Below are positions 27,502 to 36,746 of a stretch of 64,000 nucleotides of DNA, piece after piece (within the stretch, counting starts at the first letter, position 1; every line of letters starts with the position of its first letter). The notes beneath the pieces were generated by a model that saw only the letters and a list, made by a program, of their open reading frames with translations, was not told the origin of the DNA and did no database searches. Position numbers and translations under genes: made by a program. Origin of the DNA: Nitrospinia bacterium (GTDB lineage: Bacteria > Nitrospinota > Nitrospinia > Nitrospinales > JAJDAT01); the NCBI GenBank assembly GCA_029261715.1, contig JAJDAT010000030.1, forward strand, positions 121,398-185,397, read 5' to 3'.

Positions 27502-29414
27502 TATTCCGCTTCGAATAGCATTTCTTGTTGCCGATTGAGAGTCAATCCAAGCCCAGGCGCCATTAAATCAATCTGATAAAAACCTCGCAAAGGAGGAATA
27601 AACTGCAATACAATCTCTCCAAGCGGCGTTAAATCTACGGTCATTCGGTTGCGCCATAAGCCAGAGGTAGCGCTAATAACAACCTCAACCTTTTCACTTT
27701 TTTTTATATTTACAGGTTCATCCATATCCGTTAGTAAACGAAATTTCAAATCGGCTTTTTGTCCAACATGAAGCGTTTTCTTTGAACTCAGGTTTTGAAT
27801 TTTAAATGCAGTTTTGTTCCTAGATTTATCATTCCCTTCAGCGCTACCCACCTGCACCTGAAAACAATGTAATATCCGTGGAGAATCCATATAATAAACA
27901 ACATCGTAAATCCCAGCTCTTGGTAGTTTGGCGATGGTTTCATAAACGCCTGGTTTCCTACGTTCTTTTAAGCTTCGGTCTACAGCTAGCAATGCTCGTG
28001 GCGAACGTCCGTAATTATTAAATTGTCCCATCGGAGCGGCCATTCCCTCTTTATAAAAATAAACGGCTTTATCCATTGGATTTGCTATGAGAACTCCGTT
28101 CGATCCAGGAGCTTTCACAATACTAAGAGCAGGTGAGTACAGAGACATCTTACCTAATGGACTTTCTCCACCCGGTGCGTCGACCACCGGAATCCTCTCG
28201 TTTTCCTTACCAATACTCTGGTCATCCAATGTCACCATAAGCAAGGTCGAACTACCACGATGACGGATATAAGCTAAATCATCCGAAAAGGCAATTTGAT
28301 CGGGACCTTCTTCAACCAAACCTTTCTGTACAATTCGGTTTTGGGATGCGTCTAGAATCGACAATCGATTTGTTTCAGGGTTGACCATCATCCCCCAACG
28401 CCCATTTGGAGTAAAGCGCAACATCCCCAATCCAGGTTCAGACTGAGCCATCGCGACTTTTTCTAAACTCTGCCCATCAATAATCGAAACGCTCCCGTCT
28501 TCTTGATCGCTCACATAAAGAGCCTTTGACAACTTTGAATACGCTAACGAAACCGGCTTCGAACCTGTTGCAATTGTTTTGATTATTTTCAAAGAACCAA
28601 TATCAATAATCGAAACTGAACCTGCTTTTGTATTGGCTGTATATAGGTAGCGGCTGTTACCTGAAAAAGCAAAATCAACAGGATCGCCTGGAGTCTTTAT
28701 AAATCTGATAAAACGAAAAGGACGCGCTGTAAAAACAGCCACCCCATCAGAAACAGAAACCCATATATAATGTTGATCCGGTTGCATTGCCATCCGTTGC
28801 GGACTACGCCACAAATAGTTTCCGCTTTCATCCTGACCGCTCAAAGCTTTGGTCACGGACCAATCAGTCGTACTTACTTGAGCAATTTGATTTTTACTTG
28901 GGATAGAGACAAATAGGTGTGTTTGGTCGGCAGTATCAACCCAATCATAACCAGGCCCTGGTAAAGGAATCATATTCAATAATTTTGATCCTCCAAAACC
29001 AAAAATAGGATCAACGACCGACAAGGTAGCGTTGTCGTTTAGGGTAATAATATAATAACTATTGAGATCTAGATCAGCTTTAGAAAATAAACTACCCCCT
29101 ATAAAGGTCTGAGCTTTTTTCTTGCACAGGTCAATATCAGTAGGACCACTTTCAAAACGGCGATGAACCCATGCGGCTGGATACGCTCCCGTAAATCCAC
29201 TTCCTGTCGTGTTATCGTGAACATTAAATCTAAAGCGAACGTTCTCTCCTTCTCGAAGCTTTTTGATCTTTTTGTCAGATTGATCTTTAATATTTTCTAC
29301 AGAAAACTCCACAACGATTCCCTGTCGTTCAATTTTTTGCTCCTGTATTGCAGGCATTGCCCATGCATTACTTGCAACGCAAAAACACAGCGTAATAAAC
29401 ACAAAACGTATCAA
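27501..29414 (-). CDS. Secreted YVTN/YncE-type beta-propeller protein
   Basis: About 637 residues from the preferred TTG start at 29414. That start is chosen because AGGAGAAAGG lies 6 bases upstream and it leaves a clean signal peptide (IRFVFITLCFCVASNAWA). An ATG at 29459 is in frame but sits at the foot of the terminator of the previous gene. The middle (about 180-400) has repeated YVTN-like blades (YLYTANTKAGSVSIID, ALYVSDQEDGSVSIID). The C-terminal 120 residues look like an Ig-like or CopC-like beta domain. Such propellers bind redox partners or surface structures. Coupled to SCO1. Confidence 0.8.
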   Translation of the reverse strand: MIRFVFITLCFCVASNAWAMPAIQEQKIERQGIVVEFSVENIKDQSDKKIKKLREGENVRFRFNVHDNTTGSGFTGAYPAAWVHRRFESGPTDIDLCKKKAQTFIGGSLFSKADLDLNSYYIITLNDNATLSVVDPIFGFGGSKLLNMIPLPGPGYDWVDTADQTHLFVSIPSKNQIAQVSTTDWSVTKALSGQDESGNYLWRSPQRMAMQPDQHYIWVSVSDGVAVFTARPFRFIRFIKTPGDPVDFAFSGNSRYLYTANTKAGSVSIIDIGSLKIIKTIATGSKPVSLAYSKLSKALYVSDQEDGSVSIIDGQSLEKVAMAQSEPGLGMLRFTPNGRWGMMVNPETNRLSILDASQNRIVQKGLVEEGPDQIAFSDDLAYIRHRGSSTLLMVTLDDQSIGKENERIPVVDAPGGESPLGKMSLYSPALSIVKAPGSNGVLIANPMDKAVYFYKEGMAAPMGQFNNYGRSPRALLAVDRSLKERRKPGVYETIAKLPRAGIYDVVYYMDSPRILHCFQVQVGSAEGNDKSRNKTAFKIQNLSSKKTLHVGQKADLKFRLLTDMDEPVNIKKSEKVEVVISATSGLWRNRMTVDLTPLGEIVLQFIPPLRGFYQIDLMAPGLGLTLNRQQEMLFEAE

Positions 29415-29420
29415 AACAAT

Positions 29421-29430
29421 CCTTTCTCCT
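29421..29430 (-). promoter_or_regulatory. Ribosome binding site deciding a TTG start
   Basis: AGGAGAAAGG on minus, 6 bases before TTG at 29414-29412. It supports the shorter reading of the beta-propeller gene. Confidence 0.55.
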
Positions 29431-29466
29431 ATAAAACAAATAAACTTTAAGGGAATCATTCTTCAA

Positions 29467-29502
29467 AAAAAAAGCCGAATGGAAAACTCCACACGGCTTT
29501 AA
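29467..29502 (-). terminator. Rho-independent terminator after the multicopper oxidase gene
   Basis: On minus, AAAGCCG pairs with CGGCTTT around an inner TGGA/TCCA stem, and a run of nine T follows. It lies between the multicopper oxidase gene and the beta-propeller gene, so the two are not simply one transcript unless read-through occurs. Confidence 0.85.
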
Positions 29503-29635
29503 TTTTAGAACATTTTTTGATAAACAAACGTTAGTTTATCTCTAAATAATTATTTAAGAGAAAATTCATCTTTAAAACTCAAACTTTAATCAAAAACTCC
29601 ATCCTCTAAAATCAATGTACGAAGAAAACTTCCCA

Positions 29636-32600
29636 TTACTTCGTGACGGTCAATGTTCCTAATCGGCAATCCTGATTAGGCGGTTTATTACTATCATATT
29701 GACAATCCTTATCAGGTCCGAAAGGATAATAATAGAAGCCATAATCGCCCGGTGTCTTTTTAGCTCCACCAGCCTTTGGCAATACCAAGTTATAGCTCTC
29801 TAACACAGTTATTTGTTGCGTTCCCATCCATTGCGTCAGAGGATTATTTCCTATGACCGTTGAACCTTTTTTATAAGGCTCTTCCGGCCAGCCATGACCC
29901 TCAATAGCAATCAAGTTGGCGCCATCCGAAGTTGTTCCAGGGGTACCAGCTCCAGAATTTAGCACTCGAAGTCGGACCTCGGTTCCAGCTTTAGCTGTAG
30001 CGCTACCCGCTATCCCCAAACCTGGCGCATTAACGCCGGTAACCACTATTTCCGTAAATAATGGATTATTCTGACTGTCTTTGATTTGCGCTGAAAGCTT
30101 ATAGGCTTCGCTAGCATCCCATTGAGATCCAATGGGTTCAATAACTAAAACGCCATACAAGCCGTACGATTGTTGCAGTAAGGCTCCTGACGGTAATAAG
30201 TTGACTCCTCCAAATTCAGTCGGAATCAATTTTCGCTGGCTATTTTTATCGAGCTGAATTTGCCCTGCATACCAACGATAAGTTTTGGTTTTCCCAGGGG
30301 AGACGGTTTGGAAGTTGTCACCACTAGTGTTAATGCCATTAAAACCTATATTGATACCGTTAGATGTAGTGGTGTCGTAAGACAAAAGCGCTGCATGCAA
30401 ACCGGCTGTTGGCGAAGTAGAATAAGACTTAACGTCTTTAGAAGACGCGTTACCGCTCTGATTTGCATTACCAGTTCCCCAGTTTGTTTTGAGTTTCTGC
30501 GCTATTTGACCTACTTGCGCTGAAGTAAGATTATTGGTTAATGATAATTCTATCCAATCCCCTGCGTTAGCCCTCAATACAAGCGCTTTATCCTGCACGG
30601 AGCAACTACCACCACTATTACATACAGAATATTGCAGGCCCGTCACAACACCTTTGACCGTTACTGCCTCCATTGAAATATTGAACTTTCGCGGCTTTAC
30701 GCCCGCAGGCAAATCATAAAATCCGCTAGCCGTATTCTTTCCCACAGGATTGTTTGGCAATTCTACCAGTTTATCCACTTTATCTTTATAGGCGCGCATA
30801 ATGCCCCAAGCTCCTTTAGCCAAACCAGTAGTAGAAGAGCTAGGCGCGTATAAATAATCTACAAAAGGAGCGGCTTTATTTGAAGCGTCCGCTGGAGGTA
30901 ATTGAAATAACATTTCAAAATGCTCGGAAATACCCATTCCTTGAACATCGCGAAAACCCGAATTTTTGTAGGACGGTTCGGCCTGCCAGCGAGGTCCTTG
31001 AATTTGAAAAGAATGGGGAGAATCCACCGCTCCGACAACACTGCGCACCTGCACATTATCGTTAGCGTAAGCGCGAAGTAAAGGAGTATATGGATCTGTC
31101 CCTTGAACGCCATTGGTTCCTTCTGGAACTAATGGTTGAGTGGGATATTTAAATCTGCTTTTTCCAACAGTCGACCCACCTTGTGGCTGACTATTTAGAC
31201 GCGATTTATTACGTAAAATGGAACTGTAAGCAAATGAAGGGTCGGTCGATTTTTTATTCCCACCCTTTCCTGCTTGAACTCGTTGATCAAGCGGTTCGTT
31301 CCGATAATTCTCAACCCAGGTTCCAATGTTCCCTCCTCCGCCCGGGTCAGAAATAATTTGAGGATAAGGAACGTCGCCATTGGGGCTACTCGGAGCGCCA
31401 GGCGGCCAAATTGCGTTTGCATTGTCCGCCCAGGATTCGTCAATAGTATTGTTATTCACCACAATATTATTAGCGCTTAGAGTTAAAGTGAATTGATCGT
31501 AGCCGTTAGGAGAAAGTGTCCACTGACTCCCTTTCGTAATAACATTGACGCTCGCGTTTTTGGCTAATACAGCTCCTTGCGCGGTGAATGAATCTGAAAT
31601 ATTTGAAGAGATCTTTTGCTTATCCAATTTCTTAATATCTTTTGCCGACGGGTTTAGGATATTAAACCAGACACCGGGAGGAACTTGTTTTTTTGAAATA
31701 CTGTCCGGTCCATAGGCAAGCTGTAAATCTCCCATCGCAAACGCAAATTCGCGATAGCTTTCTAACGAATTATTCGTTTCAATAATCGCCTGCCAACTGG
31801 TCGGACCACCATCGTCGCGTTTGGAGCAAGTCCCATTATCCGGCATCGAACAACCGGTAATAGAGTTTTTCCACGTAGAACCCGCAGGCTCGACCAACAA
31901 TGCTCCATATAAACCAATTTGTTGATGGGTTGACGGTCCAAAATGGTCGTGAGTGAATACTGTGCGTAAAGTACGATCCTCTCCTTTATGATTCAACAGT
32001 GGATCCGTATCAAAACGTTGAATGGTTGTTTGGGCTCCATTCCAATTTTGCCCCGCTGGCTCATTTCCAAGTCGGTTGCCATAATCGTCTTTATAAGAAG
32101 CAATCTTCAGTTTACTTTGCCTTCCTTTTCCATACTTCTTAGAGTTGTAATGGTAAAGTCCGCCTTGCTTGTTTATAGAATCAATACGCTCTCGGACTTC
32201 GTCGGGACTGAAAGTGCCGTCTTCATAATTAAAGCCGTTTCCAGCGCCGTCCGAAGAAGTAACGTCAAATTTCACAAGATGGATATGTTGGCCCAAAATA
32301 TCTGTAGGAGTTCGCACCTGAAAATCATCTAACTCAAAATATTTGGGTACCAGGTTCGTGTGCCAAAACTCAATCGTTTCTCCTGTGTTTGCCCTGAAGA
32401 AAAAAGGCTCCGGCGGCTTTTCCCCGCCAACAGTATCTTTAACGTCGTCCAAAAGAGTGATGAAACGTTGTTGTGGATAATGCCATCCTTCCTTATTAAA
32501 AACGACATCCGTTTGGATTACAGCCGCTTTATAGCGCCGAGCGTCGAAGTTAGAATTTCCGTTATCGTCAACATCCGGGGCCGCATAAGGCGCTCCATGA

Positions 32601-34999
32601 ACTGGCGGCAATCCATTCAAAATAAAATTACCGGGTAATCCGTCGGGCTGATGTGTCTTGTGAGTACGAGTGGCATGCGCCTTCATTGCAGCTCTTTCGA
32701 TTTCCGTTCCGTTTTCCGGAATTTCCATAGCCTTGAGTTTTTTAAGGTCCTTTGTAAAATCCCAACGGGTATGAAACTCTCGCTTTATTTCTCCGTCCAA
32801 AACGATATGCCGAGGCAAACCGCCGTCCAACAAAAACCGTTGTCCTGTTTTATGAAAAGCGTCTGCATTTTTTGATGTGTAATGGAGTGGTTTACCAGTA
32901 GTTTTTTCTTTCCAAGCAAAATCCATAGGAGGATGTGGAGCTCGGTGCCCGGAAACGCCCGGCACAAAAAATGGAAAACCAGGATTCTTGTATTCACCAT
33001 TTGCTTCTGGAAACACTTCGGCGCGGCGACCATTTTCTATAAGCTTCACTTTTGCAGGCATAGGCGCCATTCCAATACTAGGAAGCGGAACTAGCCCCGG
33101 AATCGGAGTCCCACGTTCAACCTCTCCGTCGGGTAAAGCTCTAGCCTCTTTCACAGGACGACCGTCTGCTTTCAATTCCGTACCTTCCTCAAACACATCG
33201 TGTACTCTCCAAAGCGCCCACATACCTTGCGCGAAATGAGGATAGATATGACAATGAAAAATAGAATCCCCCACAGTTTGATTCCGGTTGCCACTACCGT
33301 TGTATGTCATTTCCATCGTATAAGTAGAACCGGGATGAATCATTTGACTGTCAAGATAGTGACCGTCGTCGCTATTAGGAGAATGTAGCCACTGGTGCGC
33401 ATGTTGATGATGTACATGCGGAGCAACCGAACCGGCATTTGCAACACGGAACTTCACATGATCGCGCATGTAACTATGGTAAACATTAGAAGGATCGTCT
33501 GGATATAAAGCTTTAGTCGCCCGTTTTTTCTTTGGATTATTAGCGAGTATATCAGTCAAAATAGCGGGATCGCCAACAGACCAAGAACTCAAGAAAAACT
33601 CTTCAAATAATAAATCGACACCGTCCTCATTAATACCCATAGGACCAACATTGATCCGATTGGCATAGATCTCTGGCCCAATAGCGGCAGTACCGTAATT
33701 AACGGCAAAACCATCCTTTCCCGCCGCTAAAGTACTAACAAGAGGTCCCGAATTAAAAGCTTCAAACGCTTGCGCTGTATTTGGAGAAATATGATAGTTA
33801 ATACTAAATTCTCGATAGGGTTGGCGTCTATCGGGAGTGGCTGGATTTTCTCTAAAACTTGGACTATCAAGATAATATGGGAATCGCCCAGCGTTAGGTC
33901 CCGTAATAATCGCGGTCAAATCGCTATGCGCTAACTCGTAAGCGCCTGTCTTTGTATTCAAAGAAAGCATATCGAGAACTGGCGAACCGGCTCGAGCGTT
34001 ATTCGCGGGATACATTGCGTTGTAGTTAATTACCGGTTGCTTTGTTTTCGTCTTCAAATAACCGTCAGCTTTGATCACGATTTCGGCGGTCTTTGCTGTC
34101 TCATCATCTGGGAGTGTTGGGGTTGTCATTTCCCAAACCGTATTATCCCCTCCTTTCGGACAAACAAATTTCGAATTACGATAAACCGTTTTGCGCTTCA
34201 AAGTCACCCCGTTTGGCAATCCGGTCTGAGAGCTGTCTAAAGAATTCTGGCAAACGCTGTCATCTTTCTTTTTCCAATATTTTTTCAAAAACTTTTTCGA
34301 GACTTGATAGGTCGCTAGCTTCAAATCTTTCTGAGTAACCTGGCTTCGATACCACTCCGCTTCCGCAGGTTGGACATTGACTGAACCAAATAACCCAAAA
34401 TCCAATTGAGAACCGCCATTGGTTGCGCCATTTATTAATTTGCCATTTGGCGAATACATCATGAACACGCCTTCTGCTCTAGCATAATAGCGATAAACAA
34501 ATTTCTCTCCCGGATCGATGCGTCGTGCGTTTGTTTTTTGAGACCAATCCAAACCCATAATTTGAACGCCAGCCTCTTTTGTCCAAATTACATTTTTATC
34601 GGGGATCGTTGTCGGTAGCAGGTTACGGAGATGAATTTCCAAAGTGTCCCCGACATTAGCGCGCAAAGTAATTGGTCGAGGCCGCTTATAACTTCGCAAT
34701 CTAACTTTACCCGGCTGAAATGCAGAAGGATCAACCGGTTTGATTACGTCATTACCATTCTCATCATACGGGTGATTATTCGAAACAATATCTCGTTCCA
34801 AAACATACATTTGGCCGTAAGGGATTTGAGCTCCCAAACGATTGTTTGGAATCAATTGTTCAATTACAACCATATTAACTTGAATCGTTCGTTTCACAGC
34901 TCCACGTTTGGTATTTGCCGCAATGAGAGAAGAGATATCGCTCGCGCAAGCCTGTGTCGCAAAGGAAAGTATAAAAATAAAGCATGAAAATAATTTCAT
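29636..34999 (-). CDS. Giant multicopper oxidase (MofA/MnxG size class)
   Basis: About 1787 residues from the ATG at 34999, chosen for its AAGGAG site and because it opens a signal peptide (KLFSCFIFILSFATQACA); an upstream ATG at 35035 lacks both. Copper motifs are visible in an unusual order. HVHHQHAH near 530 (HxxHxH type) and FHCHIYPHFAQGM near 581 (type 1 and type 3 ligands) come first. GQHIHL near 903 and FTHDHFG with a further His near 1016 (HxH type) come later. Several more cupredoxin-like segments follow without full ligand sets (1100-1780). Known giant enzymes with this plan include MofA and MnxG, Mn(II) oxidases; Fe or Cu oxidation or another role is also possible. Secreted or outer-membrane location expected. 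Confidence 0.85.
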   Translation of the reverse strand: MKLFSCFIFILSFATQACASDISSLIAANTKRGAVKRTIQVNMVVIEQLIPNNRLGAQIPYGQMYVLERDIVSNNHPYDENGNDVIKPVDPSAFQPGKVRLRSYKRPRPITLRANVGDTLEIHLRNLLPTTIPDKNVIWTKEAGVQIMGLDWSQKTNARRIDPGEKFVYRYYARAEGVFMMYSPNGKLINGATNGGSQLDFGLFGSVNVQPAEAEWYRSQVTQKDLKLATYQVSKKFLKKYWKKKDDSVCQNSLDSSQTGLPNGVTLKRKTVYRNSKFVCPKGGDNTVWEMTTPTLPDDETAKTAEIVIKADGYLKTKTKQPVINYNAMYPANNARAGSPVLDMLSLNTKTGAYELAHSDLTAIITGPNAGRFPYYLDSPSFRENPATPDRRQPYREFSINYHISPNTAQAFEAFNSGPLVSTLAAGKDGFAVNYGTAAIGPEIYANRINVGPMGINEDGVDLLFEEFFLSSWSVGDPAILTDILANNPKKKRATKALYPDDPSNVYHSYMRDHVKFRVANAGSVAPHVHHQHAHQWLHSPNSDDGHYLDSQMIHPGSTYTMEMTYNGSGNRNQTVGDSIFHCHIYPHFAQGMWALWRVHDVFEEGTELKADGRPVKEARALPDGEVERGTPIPGLVPLPSIGMAPMPAKVKLIENGRRAEVFPEANGEYKNPGFPFFVPGVSGHRAPHPPMDFAWKEKTTGKPLHYTSKNADAFHKTGQRFLLDGGLPRHIVLDGEIKREFHTRWDFTKDLKKLKAMEIPENGTEIERAAMKAHATRTHKTHQPDGLPGNFILNGLPPVHGAPYAAPDVDDNGNSNFDARRYKAAVIQTDVVFNKEGWHYPQQRFITLLDDVKDTVGGEKPPEPFFFRANTGETIEFWHTNLVPKYFELDDFQVRTPTDILGQHIHLVKFDVTSSDGAGNGFNYEDGTFSPDEVRERIDSINKQGGLYHYNSKKYGKGRQSKLKIASYKDDYGNRLGNEPAGQNWNGAQTTIQRFDTDPLLNHKGEDRTLRTVFTHDHFGPSTHQQIGLYGALLVEPAGSTWKNSITGCSMPDNGTCSKRDDGGPTSWQAIIETNNSLESYREFAFAMGDLQLAYGPDSISKKQVPPGVWFNILNPSAKDIKKLDKQKISSNISDSFTAQGAVLAKNASVNVITKGSQWTLSPNGYDQFTLTLSANNIVVNNNTIDESWADNANAIWPPGAPSSPNGDVPYPQIISDPGGGGNIGTWVENYRNEPLDQRVQAGKGGNKKSTDPSFAYSSILRNKSRLNSQPQGGSTVGKSRFKYPTQPLVPEGTNGVQGTDPYTPLLRAYANDNVQVRSVVGAVDSPHSFQIQGPRWQAEPSYKNSGFRDVQGMGISEHFEMLFQLPPADASNKAAPFVDYLYAPSSSTTGLAKGAWGIMRAYKDKVDKLVELPNNPVGKNTASGFYDLPAGVKPRKFNISMEAVTVKGVVTGLQYSVCNSGGSCSVQDKALVLRANAGDWIELSLTNNLTSAQVGQIAQKLKTNWGTGNANQSGNASSKDVKSYSTSPTAGLHAALLSYDTTTSNGINIGFNGINTSGDNFQTVSPGKTKTYRWYAGQIQLDKNSQRKLIPTEFGGVNLLPSGALLQQSYGLYGVLVIEPIGSQWDASEAYKLSAQIKDSQNNPLFTEIVVTGVNAPGLGIAGSATAKAGTEVRLRVLNSGAGTPGTTSDGANLIAIEGHGWPEEPYKKGSTVIGNNPLTQWMGTQQITVLESYNLVLPKAGGAKKTPGDYGFYYYPFGPDKDCQYDSNKPPNQDCRLGTLTVTK

Positions 35000-35089
35000 C
35001 TCGTAATTCTCCTTATGGAGTCCTAATAGATTCAAGAATTAAGAAACCAACTTTTGCAGAATAGAAAACCTTTTGTTTTCCGTATACTA

Positions 35090-35125
35090 CCACGATTTTT
35101 TGCATGCAGCCATAATTTTTTGCAT
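35090..35125. promoter_or_regulatory. Two 16-bp direct repeats, 20-bp period, upstream of the multicopper oxidase
   Basis: CCACGATTTTTTGCAT at 35090-35105 and CCATAATTTTTTGCAT at 35110-35125 differ at two positions and are exactly two helical turns apart. They are flanked by an imperfect inverted repeat (CCTTTTGTTTTCCGTAT and ATACGAAAACAAGG). The location, about 90-125 bases before the start of the oxidase gene, fits an activator or repressor site. Confidence 0.55.
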
Positions 35126-35297
35126 ACGAAAACAAGGCTCTATTTCCCCTACCGATATAATATGTAGTGGAGGCAAAGTTTAAAAATGGAGATTGAAACC
35201 AATAGGTAGGAAATTTAAATAATGCTTAGAAAATCAATATAATTAAGAAAGCGTCAACGATTTTGAGGTTACCGTTGGCATTTTTTTAGGAAAACTT

Positions 35298-36725
35298 CTA
35301 TTTAGTTAAACTCATTACATAGTCATGTATCCCTTTAGCCGCTTTTCTACCAGCTCCCATTGCGGAAATGACGGTAGCGGCTCCAGTGACAATATCGCCA
35401 CCGGCAAATACGCCTTTTTTTGAGGTCAAATTCACGTCTGGGTCCGCTACTTCAATATGTCCTTTTGAATCGGTTTTCAGTTCAGAAGAACTTTTGGAAA
35501 TTAAAGGGTTTACTCCGCTTCCTAATGCAATGACTACCGCGTCTGTCTCAATAAAAACTTCGCTATCTTCTTTTGCGTGCGCATGTCTGCGTCCCGATTC
35601 GTCCGGTTCCCCTAATTCCATTTGGACACATTGAATCGAAGTAGTCCATCCATTCTCTCCTTTTATTGCAACTGGACTCACCAGATAATGAAACTCAATT
35701 CCTTCCGCTTCTGCGTGTTCGACTTCTTCTATCCTAGCGGGTAGTTCGTCTCGCGATCTTCTATAAATCAATTTTACTTTTTCAACCGTAGGCAAACGCA
35801 ATGCCGTTCTTGCGGCATCTAATGCAGTATTCCCACCACCCACAACAGCGACAATTTTATGCGCGTGAACAGGGGTATCAAAAACAGGAAACTCCCACGC
35901 ATGCATCAAATTGACCCTGGTCAAAAACTCGTTTGCAGAATAAACACCGTTTAAATTTTCTCCAGGAATATCTAGAAAATATGGAAGTCCGGCTCCTGTT
36001 CCAATAAAAACGGCGTCAAAGTTATCTTCTTTCATTAACTCATCTAGAGTTTTGATTTTTCCAATAACATAATTAACTTTAATTTTAATTCCTAATCTTT
36101 CTAAGTAATCTAATTCAGCCTCTAATATTTCCTTCGGCAAACGAAACTCAGGGATACCATAAAAAAGCACCCCACCTGGCTTATGCAAAGCTTCAAAAAT
36201 AACCACCTCATGTCCTCGTTTAGCCAAGTCCGCCGCCGCACTTAACCCAGCCGGCCCAGCTCCAACAATGGCGATTTTTTTGCCAGTTGGGTCAGCTACT
36301 TTTTCCAACGCTTCTTTACCATGAACACGCTCATAATCTGCGACAAATCGCTCCAATTTCCCGATAGCAACGGGCTCTCCTTTTAACCCAACAACGCAAT
36401 GCTTTTCGCATTGGTCTTCTTGCGGACAAACTCTTCCCGTCACTGCTGGTAGAGAATTTGCTTCTTTGACTTTTCGAGCAGCGCCAATAAAGTCCCCCTC
36501 GGAAACTAACTTTATAAAGTCAGGAATCGCAACACGTACAGGGCAACCCAAAACACATTTTGGTTTCTTACACAAAAGACAACGCGAAGCTTCTAACTGA
36601 GCCATTGCGGGCGTATACCCTAGACAAACCTCCTGGAAGTTTTTACTGCGCTCTTCAGGATCTTGCTCTAGAGCGGACGTCCTCGGAATTTTATTTCCTA
36701 ATTTTTGATTTTTTGTATCGGTCAT
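35298..36725 (-). CDS. nfnB: NADPH-dependent Fe-S flavoprotein, NfnB/GltD-like subunit
   Basis: A 475-residue protein of the glutamate synthase small-subunit family. The N-terminus has cysteines for [4Fe-4S] clusters: C49, C52, C57, C61 (CLLCKKPKCVLGC) and C100, C106, C110 (CPQEDQCEKHC). FAD and NADPH dinucleotide motifs follow (VGAGPAGLSAAADLAKRG near 154-171, VVGGGNTALDAART near 290). With the gene just upstream it forms the NfnAB pair, which bifurcates electrons between NADH, ferredoxin and NADPH. No large GltB subunit is seen nearby, so a glutamate synthase role is less likely. A tail remnant of a paralogue is at 25220. Confidence 0.88.
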   Translation of the reverse strand: MTDTKNQKLGNKIPRTSALEQDPEERSKNFQEVCLGYTPAMAQLEASRCLLCKKPKCVLGCPVRVAIPDFIKLVSEGDFIGAARKVKEANSLPAVTGRVCPQEDQCEKHCVVGLKGEPVAIGKLERFVADYERVHGKEALEKVADPTGKKIAIVGAGPAGLSAAADLAKRGHEVVIFEALHKPGGVLFYGIPEFRLPKEILEAELDYLERLGIKIKVNYVIGKIKTLDELMKEDNFDAVFIGTGAGLPYFLDIPGENLNGVYSANEFLTRVNLMHAWEFPVFDTPVHAHKIVAVVGGGNTALDAARTALRLPTVEKVKLIYRRSRDELPARIEEVEHAEAEGIEFHYLVSPVAIKGENGWTTSIQCVQMELGEPDESGRRHAHAKEDSEVFIETDAVVIALGSGVNPLISKSSSELKTDSKGHIEVADPDVNLTSKKGVFAGGDIVTGAATVISAMGAGRKAAKGIHDYVMSLTK

Positions 36726-36746
36726 TTTCGATATTCAATGCTTCGT

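Noticed and set aside
29415..29459. ATG at 29459 as start of the beta-propeller gene
   Set aside because: It sits at the foot of the terminator of the preceding gene, without a ribosome binding site. The TTG at 29414 has AGGAGAAAGG and leaves a better signal peptide.
35000..35035. ATG at 35035 as start of the giant multicopper oxidase
   Set aside because: Twelve extra residues before a good signal peptide, with no ribosome binding site; the ATG at 34999 has AAGGAG.
35298..36725. Glutamate synthase small subunit (GltD) as the main call
   Set aside because: The adjacent FNR-type subunit gene and the lack of a GltB gene fit NfnAB better, though the family is shared.
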